This document shows, one piece after another, positions 1 to 10,493 of a DNA stretch of 26,817 bases. The position numbers and the translations under genes were made by a program. The notes under the pieces are model-generated. The model saw only the letters and a list, made by a program, of their open reading frames with translations, was not told the origin of the DNA and did no database searches. The DNA lies in the NCBI GenBank assembly GCA_017304275.1, contig JAFKKW010000460.1, forward strand, positions 1 to 26,817. The letters are read 5' to 3'. Numbering within the stretch: position 1 is the first letter of the stretch; each line of letters begins with the position of its first letter. The DNA comes from Hyphomicrobiales bacterium (GTDB taxonomy: Bacteria; Pseudomonadota; Alphaproteobacteria; Rhizobiales; Hyphomicrobiaceae).

Positions 1-189
1 CGCGAACATGAACAGGATCGGCGTCGTGACATCGCCGAGATGGCTTTTGATCGCGAGGCCGTCACGTTGCAGCTGGTCGCGCCGTTTTGGCCTGACCAGA
101 AACGTTACGTCTACGCCCGCTTTTGCGAGCAAGGCGCCGAAGTAGCCGCCCGTTGCGCCTGCTCCGAGGATCAGAATTCGCATCGACAT
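1..189 (-). CDS. 2-dehydropantoate 2-reductase (ketopantoate reductase, PanE/ApbA family), N-terminal part
   Basis: Only the first 63 codons are inside the window; the gene continues past the left edge. The start of the protein reads MSMRILILGAGATGGYFGAL, a beta strand followed by the glycine-rich GxGxxG turn (G9-A-G-A-T-G-G) that binds NADP in ketopantoate reductases. The segment after it (LLAKAGVDVTFLVRPKR) matches how that family continues, including the R-x-x-R-type patch that contacts the NADP phosphate. Family members reduce 2-dehydropantoate to pantoate in pantothenate/CoA synthesis, but many paralogues act on other 2-keto acids, so the substrate is not certain. The ATG at 187-189 is favoured because a GAGAGG-like site lies about 8 nt upstream; the ATG at 181-183 is an alternative. 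The gene ends up next to aspS, transcribed in the same direction. Confidence 0.75.
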   Translation of the reverse strand, partial: MSMRILILGAGATGGYFGALLAKAGVDVTFLVRPKRRDQLQRDGLAIKSHLGDVTTPILFMFA

Positions 190-281
190 GAAATACCCCT
201 CTCGAGATTTATGTCGTATTCCGATCTACGCGTTTCACCAATAGGACGCGCCGCGTTTGATCAGCGCGTCCCGGCTCAACG

Positions 282-2178
282 CTAAGCCTTCTTCTCCGGT
301 GCGACGACGCGGAGGGAAAGTTCGCGCAGCTGCTTCGGCGTGACGTCGCTCGGCGCGCCCATCAGCAGGTCGTTGGCCTGCTGGTTCATCGGGAACAGCG
401 CCACGTCGCGCACCGTCGTGCAGCCTGTGAGCAGCATCACCATGCGCTCGATGCCGGCCGCCATGCCACCGTGCGGCGGCGCGCCATACTGGAACGCGCG
501 GTACAGTCCGCCGAAGCGCTCTTCTACATCCCCGCGCGTAAGCCCGGTGATCTCGAATGCCTTCACCACCAAGGCCAGCGATGCCAAAGGCCTTGATCAT
601 CACTTCGGGCTTGTGATTGCGGATGCCGCCCGACGCGATCTCGTAGCCGTTGCAGACGACGTCGTACTGGTTGGCCTTGAGCCCCAGCAAACCCTCGCGT
701 CCCTCTGCTTCGGCAGCTTCGAGCGCCGCCCGTCCGCCCTTCGGCATCGAGAACGGATTGTGCGAGAAGTCGACCTTCTTCTCGTCCTCGTTCCACTCGT
801 AGAACGGAAAGTCGACGATCCACGCGAAGGCGAAACGCCCCTCGTCGACGAGCTTGAGCTCGCGGCCGACCTCGTCGCGCGCGAGCCCGGCGAACTTGTA
901 GAACTTCGCCGGATCGCCCGCTGTGAAGAAACAGGCATCGCCCGTCTTGAGACCCATCTGCGCCTGGATGGCCGACGCGCGCTCCGCTCCGACGTTCTTC
1001 GCGATCGGGCCGGCGCCGGCAGCGCCCTCTTCCTCGCGCCAGAAGATGTAGCCGAGACCCGGCTGCCCCTCCTTCTGCGCCCAGGCGTTCATGCGGTCGC
1101 AGAAAGCGCGCGACCCGCCGCCGGGAGCCGGGATCGCCCACACGCGAACCTTCGGATCCTTTTCGATCATGCCCGCGAACACTTTGAAACCGGAGCCGCG
1201 GAAATGCTCGGTCACATCGGCCATCTCGATCGGATTGCGCAGGTCCGGCTTGTCGGAGCCGTATTTCGCGATCGCGGTATCGTAGGGAATGCGCTGCCAG
1301 CCGCGGTCCACCCGCTTTCCGTCAGCGAACTCCTCGAACACGTCGGTGAGGATCGGCTCCATGGTCTGGAAGATGTCCTCCTGCTCGACGAAGCTCATCT
1401 CGAGGTCGAGCTGGTAGAACTCGCCGGGCAGGCGATCCGCGCGCGGGTCCTCGTCGCGGAAGCAGGGCGCGATCTGGAAATAGCGGTCGAAGCCCGACAC
1501 CATCAGGAGCTGCTTGTACTGCTGCGGCGCCTGCGGCAACGCGTAGAACTTGCCCTCATGGATGCGCGAGGGCACCAGGAAGTCGCGCGCGCCCTCGGGC
1601 GAGGAGGCCGTCAGGATCGGCGTCGGGAACTCGTTGAAGCCCGCGTCATGCATGCGGGCGCGGATCGAGCGCGTGATCGCCAGCCGCTTCATGATGATGG
1701 CATGCAGGGTCTCGCGGCGCAGGTCCAGGAAGCGGTAGGTGAGGCGCAGATCCTCCGGATAGTCGGGCTCGCCGAACACGGGGACCGGCAGCTCTTTGGC
1801 TTCCGACAGCACCTCGATCTCCGTGGCGTAGACCTCGATCTCGCCGGTCGGAAGCTCGGCGTTCGTCGTCCCTTCCGGGCGCTGGCGGACGCGGCCGTCG
1901 ACGCGGATCACCCACTCGGAGCGCACCGCTTCGGCCGTCTTGAAGGCGGCGCTGTCCGGATCGGCCACCACCTGGGTGAGACCGTAGTGGTCGCGCAGGT
2001 CGATGAACAGCACGCCGCCGTGGTCACGCACGCGGTGCACCCATCCCGAGAGCCGCGCCGTCGCCCCGATATCGGAGCTGCGCAGCGCCCCGCAGGTATG
2101 CGACCGGTAGCGATGCAGCGCCCCGCCGTCCGCCTTGCCCTGACCGTCTTTCGCCGCCGCCGTCTTGCCCGCTGCCAT
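282..2178 (-). pseudogene. aspS: Aspartyl-tRNA synthetase, reading frame broken near position 570
   Basis: This is a bacterial-type class IIb AspRS, which charges tRNA-Asp in the cytoplasm. From the ATG at 2178 the frame shows the anticodon-binding OB fold (LSGWVHRVRDHGGVLFIDLR, about residues 43-62), the motif 1 region (FPTPILTASSPEGARDF), motif 2 (FRDEDPRADRLPGEFYQLD, about residue 240) and the GAD insertion domain. It loses homology after MIKAFGIAGLG, near position 570. The rest of the family sequence (DVEERFGGLYRAFQYG, motif 3 GMAAGIERMVMLL, then QLRELSLRV and a TAG at 282-284) lies in another frame, 282-587. Motif 3 carries the ATP-binding Arg, so the unshifted 647-aa product, whose frame runs on to 235, would lack part of the active site. 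The cause is a 31-bp imperfect duplication (539-600). Because aspS is normally essential, an assembly or sequencing fault, strain mixture, or a second copy elsewhere are all possible. The N-terminus has about 20 residues before the usual HRYRSHTC start. Confidence 0.9.
539..600 (-). repeat. Imperfect 31-bp tandem duplication inside aspS
   Basis: On the minus strand 600-570 and 569-539 align with no gap, with about 20 of 31 identical bases. They encode, in two different frames, MIKAFGIAGL and VVKAFEITGL, two versions of the same conserved AspRS segment. The copies differ largely as codons do (GCC/GCA, TTT/TTC, GGC/GGG), not randomly. The 31-bp length (not a multiple of 3) is what shifts the frame. 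Confidence 0.75.
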
Positions 2179-2218
2179 CTGCCGCCAAATCCGCCTGAAA
2201 ATCGCTTCGAAGTGGCGG

Positions 2219-2248
2219 AAAAGCGCATGAACGCCCCCCCAAAGTCAA
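2219..2248 (-). promoter_or_regulatory. Possible sigma-70-type promoter of aspS
   Basis: On the minus strand a TTGACT box (2248-2243) lies about 65 bp upstream of the aspS start. It is a good -35 element, but the hexamer 17 bp downstream (GCTTTT) is a poor -10, so only the -35 part is persuasive. Confidence 0.3.
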
Positions 2249-2379
2249 GGCTTAGGGCCGCCCGGCGCTTGGCGAGCTGTAAACGTTGTTGAAAGCTGGA
2301 AAAACCGCCCGATCGAAGGTTCGACCCGGCGCACCGCACGTGAAAAGCGCCGGGCAGCCGGGCATCAGACGGATATCGG

Positions 2380-3066
2380 TCAGCCGTGGACCAGAACCGC
2401 GAACCAGACCAGCAGCGACGCCGCGAACGCCGCCACACCGAGCTTCAACTTCCAGGACACATCCCGAAACTCGCGTTCGAGCGCGCCGAGCTCCGTCAAA
2501 CGCCGGCTGACCGCCTCGAAAGTCTGAAAAGCGTGATAATCGCCTTTCGAATTTCCATCGATGGTATCGAAACGCGATTTCAGATAATCGAACCGGCGCG
2601 ACAAGTCTTCGACTTTCGCGCTTCGCGTTTTATGCTCGCGATCGAGAAATTCCGAAAAACGATAGCCGCGCGATGCCTCGTCCCGAAGTTCTGCAATGTC
2701 GCTTTTGATGAGTTGCAGCTCGCGCCCGAGCGACTTCATCTCCAAGCCCATCTGGTCGAGCTTGACGGCCGTCTCGGCAACGAACGTATCGCGCGCGATG
2801 AGCTGCACCGCCGCGCCGCTAGGCGTTCGCTCGAACGCTTGTCCATCAAAGGGATAACGCTGTACGGCCGAGGATCGGCCACCGATGGGTCTATGCCTGC
2901 CAAGCTCTTGCACACCGAACTCCAACGCCACGCAACGCCGATCGCAGCTCAATCCGGCAGACGCCTCCGGCGACGCCGAAACGCGAAACTTGGACCTTTG
3001 CGAAAATCGATTAGCGGCAAATGACTCAGGAATGAGCGCCGAACAGGCACTCCATTTTCCAAACAC
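2380..3066 (-). CDS. Hypothetical coiled-coil protein with C-terminal membrane anchor
   Basis: I do not recognise this 228-aa protein. Residues about 95-205 are rich in charged heptad-like helix (for example VKLDQMGLEMKSLGRELQLI and AKVEDLSRRFDYLKSRFDTI), which suggests a long coiled coil. The last 22 residues (LGVAAFAASLLVWFAVLVHG) form one hydrophobic segment at the very end, so it is probably a tail-anchored inner-membrane protein with most of its mass in the cytoplasm. The start is uncertain. The GTG at 3066 is preceded by GGAGG four bases upstream, but the first 70 or so residues look less protein-like, and internal starts such as the ATG at 2751 (MGLEMKSLG) remain possible. The DNA looks less GC-rich than the flanking aspS and rnd genes, which hints at acquisition or a fast-evolving gene. 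Confidence 0.5.
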   Translation of the reverse strand: MFGKWSACSALIPESFAANRFSQRSKFRVSASPEASAGLSCDRRCVALEFGVQELGRHRPIGGRSSAVQRYPFDGQAFERTPSGAAVQLIARDTFVAETAVKLDQMGLEMKSLGRELQLIKSDIAELRDEASRGYRFSEFLDREHKTRSAKVEDLSRRFDYLKSRFDTIDGNSKGDYHAFQTFEAVSRRLTELGALEREFRDVSWKLKLGVAAFAASLLVWFAVLVHG

Positions 3067-3351
3067 TTTGCCTCCGCGCCGAACGCGGACGAAATCGACC
3101 CCGCAGTTGAGGAAATTTATACATCACAACGGTTTTTGTGGCTAGACGGGGAGGTGGCTGAATTTACGTTGCTGACCAGTTTTTTGTTGGTATGCCCGCA
3201 GCGCGGGGATCGACTAAGGGCAATACCGGATCCCTGCGCCGTCGCCCCGCGCCACAAACCGGCTCCTCATGCAACGCGCACCTGAAAAATGCGCGAGCAA
3301 GCCAACGGGACTAGCGACAGTCGCTCATCCCGTGTCTATAACCGTGCCGCA
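3067..3351. other. Divergent intergenic region between the coiled-coil gene and rnd
   Basis: About 285 bp with no gene seen. It must hold promoters for both sides. On the minus strand a TATAAA (about 3114-3119) is a candidate -10 for the coiled-coil gene. On the plus strand there are two short hairpins, CACAA/TTGTG (3125-3140) and CGCGCA/TGCGCG (3275-3295); the second is in the rnd leader. No convincing -35/-10 pair for rnd was identified. Confidence 0.35.
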
Positions 3352-4512
3352 ATGCGCGTCATTACCTCGACTTCTGCCCTCTCCGAAACCTGCTCCAGGC
3401 TCGCGGCCGGTGACTACGTCACCGTCGACACCGAGTTCATGCGCGAGCAGACCTTCTGGCCCGACCTCTGCCTGATCCAGCTCGCCAGCCCGAGCGAGGA
3501 GGCCATCGTCGACCCTCTGGCCCCGGGCCTCGACCTTGCGCCGTTCTACCGGCTGATGGCCGACCCCAGCGTCGTCAAAGTCTTCCATGCCGCCCGCCAG
3601 GACATCGAGATCGTATATGCCGAGGCGGGCCTGATCCCGACGCCGGTATTCGACACGCAGATCGCGGCCATGGTCTGCGGCTTTGGCGAGAGCGTGAGCT
3701 ACGTCAACCTGGTCAAGAAGATCACCGGCCGCGACCTCGACAAGAGCTCGCGGTTCACCGACTGGAGCCGCCGCCCGCTGTCGGACAAGCAGCTCGTCTA
3801 CGCCCTCGGCGACGTCACGCACCTGCGCGACATCTATACCCACCTTAAGGCGGAGCTCGAGGTCACCAGCCGTGAATCCTGGCTCGACGAGGAGATGGCG
3901 GAGCTGACCGCCCCGGCCACCTACGAGAGCCATCCGGAGAACGCCTGGCAGCGCCTCAAGATGCGCGTCAAGAACCGCAAGGCGTTGGCCGTGCTGATCG
4001 AGCTGGCGGCCTGGCGCGAGCGTCAGGCCCAGGCCCAGGACGTCCCGCGCGGCCGCATCCTGCGCGACGAGGCGCTCTACGATATCGCCAACCAGCAGCC
4101 GACGAGCCTCGACAAGCTCTCGGAACTGAGAACGCTGAGCGATGGGTTCGCCCGTTCGCAGCGCGCGAAAGACATCATCGAAGCGGTGCAGCTCGGTCTC
4201 GAGCGTGACCCGAAGACGCTGCCCGCACTGCCCCACAGCCAGCCCATGTCGGCCGAGGCGACCGCCACCATGGAGCTCCTGAAAGTGCTCTTGAAGGCGT
4301 CGGCAGCCCGCCACCGGGTCGCCCCGCGCCTGATCGCGGATTCGAGCGATCTCGAGCGGATCGCCAGCGAGCCCGAGCCCGACGTGCCGGCCTTGAAGGG
4401 TTGGCGCCGTCAGCTCTTCGGCGAGGACGCCTTGAAACTGAAGCGAGGCGATCTGGCGCTGACCCTGCACAAAGGCGAGGTCCTCGCCATCAACCCCAAC
4501 GGCGACCGCTGA
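3352..4512 (+). CDS. rnd: Ribonuclease D
   Basis: This 386-aa protein is a 3'-5' exoribonuclease of the DEDDy family that trims tRNA and other structured RNA precursors in the cytoplasm. Motif I is VDTEF (Asp26, Glu28). Motif II lies around HAARQDIE, and motif III in YALGDVTHLRDIY, with the Tyr and Asp expected for the y subtype. Residues about 205-290 form the HRDC nucleic-acid-binding domain (AWQRLKMRVKNRKALAVLIE, then ARSQRAKDIIEAV). The length matches the alphaproteobacterial family. The reading frame is open upstream to 3289, but homology begins at MRVITSTSAL, so the ATG at 3352 is the better start. It lies near aspS, a common arrangement in Hyphomicrobiales, and converges with the DnaJ-type gene across a palindromic repeat. 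Confidence 0.93.
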   Translation: MRVITSTSALSETCSRLAAGDYVTVDTEFMREQTFWPDLCLIQLASPSEEAIVDPLAPGLDLAPFYRLMADPSVVKVFHAARQDIEIVYAEAGLIPTPVFDTQIAAMVCGFGESVSYVNLVKKITGRDLDKSSRFTDWSRRPLSDKQLVYALGDVTHLRDIYTHLKAELEVTSRESWLDEEMAELTAPATYESHPENAWQRLKMRVKNRKALAVLIELAAWRERQAQAQDVPRGRILRDEALYDIANQQPTSLDKLSELRTLSDGFARSQRAKDIIEAVQLGLERDPKTLPALPHSQPMSAEATATMELLKVLLKASAARHRVAPRLIADSSDLERIASEPEPDVPALKGWRRQLFGEDALKLKRGDLALTLHKGEVLAINPNGDR

Positions 4513-4534
4513 GCCTCCAGCGCACCTGCCTCCC

Positions 4535-4640
4535 TGTCATCCCGGCAAGGGGCGGCGCGACAGTGACGCCACGAAGAGCCGGGACCCAGGGGCCCCGAGA
4601 TACAACGTCGACCAACACGCTCCTGGGTACTGGAATGACA
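4535..4640. repeat. Dispersed palindromic (REP/BIME-like) repeat, copy 1
   Basis: The element lies between the convergent rnd and DnaJ-type genes. It opens with TGTCATCCCGGC (4535) and closes with GGAATGACA (ending 4640), so its ends are inverted copies of TGTCAT. Inside are GAGCCGGGACCCAGG and, inverted, CTCCTGGGTAC. The core matches the copies at about 20414, 17881 and 22599. It could fold into a long cruciform or hairpin and may end transcription from both sides. Confidence 0.6.
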
Positions 4641-4665
4641 AGCTCGCACAGGTCTCGCGCGCTGC

Positions 4666-5553
4666 CTACTTCCTCGGATCGTAGCGGTGCTTCTGCCGCC
4701 ACTCCGAAAGGAAATAAGAAAGGCCCTCGTCGATGGTCTCGGGCAGCACGATCCTGACCGTCACCAGCTCATCGCCGGTCGCTCCGGTCGTGGCATTGCG
4801 CACGCCCTTGCCCTTGAGCCGCAGCACTTGCCCCGAGCTGGTGCCTTTCGGAACCGTGAGCTGAACCCGCCCGCCGACGGTCGGCACCTCGACCTTTCCG
4901 CCGAGCACCGCCTCGTCGATCGTAATCGGCACCTCGATCAGCAGGTCGTCGCCCTCGCGGCGGAACTCCCGGTGCGGCCGCACACGGATCTCGACCAGTG
5001 CATCGCCGGCCTCGCCGCCTGCGACTCCAGCCTCGCCGCGTCCCCTGAGGCGTAGCACCTGTCCGTCGGTGACGCCCTCCGGCACGGCAAGGTCGAGCAC
5101 ACCGTTGTCCGGCAGCGTGACGCGCTTCTTGGCGCCCTGCACCGCTTCCAGGAAATCGACGTCGAGCGTGTAGCGGACGTCGCGCCCGCGCATGGCGAAG
5201 CCGCCGCGACCGCCGCCGCGGCCCGCACCAGAGAAGATGTCGGAAAACATGTCGCCGAAGTCTTCGAAGATCGGACCGCGTCCACCCGCACCTGCGCCAG
5301 CCCCTTGCGGACGCCAGGTCGGACGCCGCACCTCGCCCGAGGCATCGATCTCGCCCGTATCGTAGCGGCGCCGGCGCTCGGGATCGCCGATGATATCGTG
5401 CGCGGCTGTGACCTTCTTGAAGCGCTCCTCCGCGGTCTTGGACGGATTGACGTCCGGATGCAGCTCCTTGACGAGCTTCAGATAGGCCTTTCGGATCTGG
5501 TCGTCGGTCGCGGACTGCGGGACGCCCAGGATTTGATAGGGGTCATCGGCCAT
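4666..5553 (-). CDS. DnaJ/CbpA-type J-domain co-chaperone (class B Hsp40)
   Basis: A 295-aa cytoplasmic co-chaperone that stimulates a DnaK-type Hsp70. The J domain covers residues about 4-68, with the HPD tripeptide at 32-34. A glycine/arginine- and phenylalanine-rich linker follows (about 85-120: FEDFGDMFSDIFSGAGRGGG). The C-terminal beta-sandwich substrate domains cover about 125-285 (VRYTLDVDFLEAVQGAKKRV; GQVLRLKGKGVRNATTGATG). There are no CxxCxGxG zinc-finger repeats and no cysteines at all, so it belongs to the CbpA/DjlA-like class and is not canonical DnaJ. It is the last gene of the long minus-strand run, 167 bp after ppx. It could be called cbpA, but the role in nucleoid binding known for E. 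coli CbpA is not shown here. Confidence 0.88.
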   Translation of the reverse strand: MADDPYQILGVPQSATDDQIRKAYLKLVKELHPDVNPSKTAEERFKKVTAAHDIIGDPERRRRYDTGEIDASGEVRRPTWRPQGAGAGAGGRGPIFEDFGDMFSDIFSGAGRGGGRGGFAMRGRDVRYTLDVDFLEAVQGAKKRVTLPDNGVLDLAVPEGVTDGQVLRLRGRGEAGVAGGEAGDALVEIRVRPHREFRREGDDLLIEVPITIDEAVLGGKVEVPTVGGRVQLTVPKGTSSGQVLRLKGKGVRNATTGATGDELVTVRIVLPETIDEGLSYFLSEWRQKHRYDPRK

Positions 5554-5720
5554 TGCGGAGTTGCATCCTAGGAAACGTGAAAGGCTCCAGAGCGACGATT
5601 ACGCGTGACGACGACCCGGCACGTCCGCACGGGCCGGAACCCGATGCCGGGAAGCCCGATAGATATGGGATATCGCAACCCCATGGCGAGATCAAAAGGG
5701 GCACAGCGCCGCCGCCATCG

Positions 5721-7256
5721 TCATACCGCAAGCCGGATCTCGGGCTCCCGGGCCAGCAACTCCGCCAGAGCGCCAAAGCGCCGCCTGAGCCGCTCCCCGT
5801 CAAGCGTCGTATAGGCCTTCGGAATGCTGAGAACGAGCTTCTGCCCCTCATAGAAAAGCCGCGTCTCGTCGATGATCCCGGGCATGCCGATCGAGAGCAT
5901 ATGTGCCGCCCGAATCGCCGCGCCGATGATTTTGGCCCGTTTCTGCGCCCGCTTGCTGACGATGAGCTTCAGCCGGGTCGAGAAGTCGTCGGGCTTGCCC
6001 TCGTCGGACCCCACATGGCGATAGTAGACCGCGAGGGCAAGGAAGATGCGCCCCGCGTGATCGATTCCCGAAAGCCCCGCATGCACGACGACGTTGAGGC
6101 TCTGCTCGCCGCGATAGTCGGGATGCGCGCGCCATCCGATATCCGAAAGCAGGCACGCCGCATGCCGGAGCCGACGGTCCTCCTCAGTCTCTTTGGGTCC
6201 ATCGCCCTCGAACAGGGCGTCGGTCCAGGTGCACAGCTCATGCGCATGCCGCGACGAGCGCGCCCGCTGCCGCGCATAGTCGTCGCAAAAGGAGAGCAAC
6301 GGGTCTTTCGCCTGCTCGTGCGGCGGCATCAGGCTGAAGAGCAAGCCCTCGCGGATGCCGCACACGGAGAACACCACCTCCGATGGCGCCAACGCTTCGA
6401 GCAGGCGCTCGAGAACCAGCGCACCGAACGGCACCACGTCGCGACGGGCCCGCGCCACTTCATCCATGCCCGGCAGCGACGACACCTTCTTGGCGCGCCG
6501 CACGAACTGGCAGAACTCGATCGCCTCACGCGTCGGGATCGAATATCCGTGCATCACGCGTAGCGGATAGTTGGTCTGCTCCATATGCAGCTTGGCCAGC
6601 GCACGCCACGTGCCGCCGACGGCATAGAACGGCCGCCCCCGGCCGTGCAAGAGCCAGTCGACCCGCGCCACCGCCTCGTCGACGAGTGGCAGCGCCCGAT
6701 CGACCTTGTTGCCGGTTTGATCGATGAGACGCAGCCCTCCGAGCGGCAGCGTCGCCGCATCGTTGAGGCGGTCCTTGTAAATGTCGATCAGCTCCAGGCT
6801 GCCGCCGCCCAGATCGCCCGCGAGGCCGTCGGCGTTGAGAAAACCCATGCGGATTCCGTAAGCGGCGAGCTCCGCCTCCTTGGCACCCGACAGCACCTCG
6901 ATCGGCACCCCGATCACACGCTCGGCGCGCTGGATGAAATCCGGCCCGTCCTCGGCATCCCGCACCGCCGCCGTGGCCAGCACGCGCAGGTTCTTGACCT
7001 TGAGAACACGCGCAATGGCGCGGAAGCGGCGCAGCGCCTCGAGCGCGCGTTCTACGCTCTCCTCGCCGAGATGGCCGGTCGAGGCGATCGACTTGCCGAG
7101 CCCTGCCAGCACCTTCTCGTTGAAGATCGGCAACGCGGCGCGCACTGCGCCCTCGTAGACGACCATACGCACCGAGTTCGAGCCGACGTCGATCACGCCG
7201 AGCGGCTCGAGGTCCGTCGTTTTCCCGCGTCCGCCGAACACCTGCGTCAAGCTCAC
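5721..7256 (-). CDS. ppx: Exopolyphosphatase, Ppx/GppA phosphatase family
   Basis: A 511-aa protein of the ASKHA-fold Ppx/GppA family, which removes phosphate from the ends of polyphosphate or hydrolyses pppGpp. The N-terminal phosphate loop is GVIDVGSNSVRMVVYEG (about 19-35), the catalytic region follows (LATAAVRDAEDGPDFIQR), and the second nucleotide/phosphate loop is GDLGGGSLELIDI. The C-terminal half (from about residue 320) is helical and HD-like (CLLSDIGWRAHPDYRGEQS). Start is GTG at 7256, with a GAGGCAGG-like site upstream. It lies 253 bp downstream of ppk on the same strand, so polyphosphate synthesis and breakdown are paired, which favours Ppx over GppA activity. The gap is long enough to hold its own promoter. 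Confidence 0.9.
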   Translation of the reverse strand: MSLTQVFGGRGKTTDLEPLGVIDVGSNSVRMVVYEGAVRAALPIFNEKVLAGLGKSIASTGHLGEESVERALEALRRFRAIARVLKVKNLRVLATAAVRDAEDGPDFIQRAERVIGVPIEVLSGAKEAELAAYGIRMGFLNADGLAGDLGGGSLELIDIYKDRLNDAATLPLGGLRLIDQTGNKVDRALPLVDEAVARVDWLLHGRGRPFYAVGGTWRALAKLHMEQTNYPLRVMHGYSIPTREAIEFCQFVRRAKKVSSLPGMDEVARARRDVVPFGALVLERLLEALAPSEVVFSVCGIREGLLFSLMPPHEQAKDPLLSFCDDYARQRARSSRHAHELCTWTDALFEGDGPKETEEDRRLRHAACLLSDIGWRAHPDYRGEQSLNVVVHAGLSGIDHAGRIFLALAVYYRHVGSDEGKPDDFSTRLKLIVSKRAQKRAKIIGAAIRAAHMLSIGMPGIIDETRLFYEGQKLVLSIPKAYTTLDGERLRRRFGALAELLAREPEIRLAV

Positions 7257-7509
7257 CGCGACCTGCCTCGAGATAGACCCTGTTCGACTGCAGAGGAGAA
7301 ACGCGAAACCCGATTGAGATCATGGGCCTAAATCAGACCCTCGCGCACGACTGCTTGATAGGGACTGATGCCGCCTCGGTCTAGTGCGATGAGCGAGAAA
7401 ATCGTGCGCCGTTGCTGACAGGTTCCAAACCCATGCGTCACGCCGAGGCGCCGTGTAAGATTATGATTTTCGGTTAATTTTCAGCCCGGTCGCACCCGCG
7501 CGCCGGATC

Positions 7510-9690
<2,181 letters not shown>

Positions 9691-9755
9691 GTCGTTCTGT
9701 CCTGAGCGGTCCGTCAATGATGGAACCGTGATGCGTACAATACTATAATGACAAT

Positions 9756-10493
9756 TCAATCCTGCGCGACGGCGTCCTCGCCCGGGGGGCCATCGTCCGC
9801 GTCCCCGGCGGCCACGGAAGCCAGCGCCGCCGCCGCGACGGCTCGCGTAACCTTGCGTTGCATCGCCAGCGAAAGCCGATCGCAGGCCGCAACCACCTGG
9901 ATCGCCGCGTCCATCGACCGGTCCATGTGCAGCGCCAGATAGCTGATGACATGCGGCTCGACCGCGAGTTGCCGGTCGGCGAACAGCTTGACCAGAACCG
10001 AGCGGATCAGCGGCCCGTCGGGCATCTCGATCAGCACCGGCGGCGTGGCACGCAGCCGCGACCGGAGATCCGGGAGCGTGATGTCGATCTCGCCGGGCGC
10101 GATCCGCGACGTCATGAGGATCGAGCCCGATTTCTCGCGCGCGAGGTTCAGGAGATGAAACAGCACCTGCTCGCTGCCGACCCCGCGATCGATGTCCTCC
10201 ACGACCAGCGCCGGACGCGCTTCGAACGCGCGCACGGCCGCCTCGTCGAGACGCGACGCCGGCGCAACCAGGGCGCCCGATCGCAGGCGCCAGACGTTCG
10301 CGAGGTGGCTCTTGCCGGCACCCGCCGGTCCCACGACCAGCGCGGCCGGAAGCGGCCAGCCCGGCCATCGGTCGACGAGGTCGACCGCTGCCGCGTTGGA
10401 GCGGCTGACCAGGAAGTCCTCGGCCTCCTGTGCCGGACGATGCGGCAGCGCGAGCACGAGTTGCTCGGGCTCGGTCTTGGCGCGAAGCGTCAT
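9756..10493 (-). CDS. hda: DnaA-related regulatory AAA+ protein Hda (HdaA)
   Basis: A 245-aa protein with the AAA+ domain of DnaA but no C-terminal DNA-binding domain. It promotes hydrolysis of DnaA-bound ATP while attached to the replication clamp, which stops re-initiation. The N-terminus has a clamp-binding motif of the QLxLxL type, QLVLALP (residues 11-17). Walker A is GPAGAGKS (55-62), and Walker B is ALVVEDID (about residues 94-101). Sensor and lid regions follow (LRSRLRATPPVLIEMPDG). A Pro/Gly/Asp-rich tail of about 20 residues ends the protein. The start ATG overlaps the stop of the upstream AI-2E gene as ATGA, so translation is probably coupled. The same frame is open well upstream, but homology begins at MTLRAKTEPEQL. 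Confidence 0.88.
   Translation of the reverse strand: MTLRAKTEPEQLVLALPHRPAQEAEDFLVSRSNAAAVDLVDRWPGWPLPAALVVGPAGAGKSHLANVWRLRSGALVAPASRLDEAAVRAFEARPALVVEDIDRGVGSEQVLFHLLNLAREKSGSILMTSRIAPGEIDITLPDLRSRLRATPPVLIEMPDGPLIRSVLVKLFADRQLAVEPHVISYLALHMDRSMDAAIQVVAACDRLSLAMQRKVTRAVAAAALASVAAGDADDGPPGEDAVAQD

Noticed and set aside
560..600. Programmed ribosomal frameshift in aspS
   Set aside because: A one-base slip would leave about ten extra residues from a duplicated block; the 31-bp duplication explains the frame change better, and no slippery heptamer with a downstream structure was evident.
340..2292. Plus-strand 650-codon open frame opposite aspS
   Set aside because: It is the antisense shadow of aspS in GC-rich DNA; its product has no family features and is rich in Arg, Leu and His as such shadows are.
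7401..7426. A second EcfG-like site (minus strand GGAAC-N17-CGAT) between ppk and ppx
   Set aside because: The spacing is correct but the -10 box has A where the consensus needs T (CGTT), and there is no independent support.
9691..9755. Possible Pho box before ppk (minus strand TTGTCAT, then AT-rich sequence)
   Set aside because: Only one half resembles CTGTCAT; the second half at the expected 11-bp offset (GTATTGT) does not fit.
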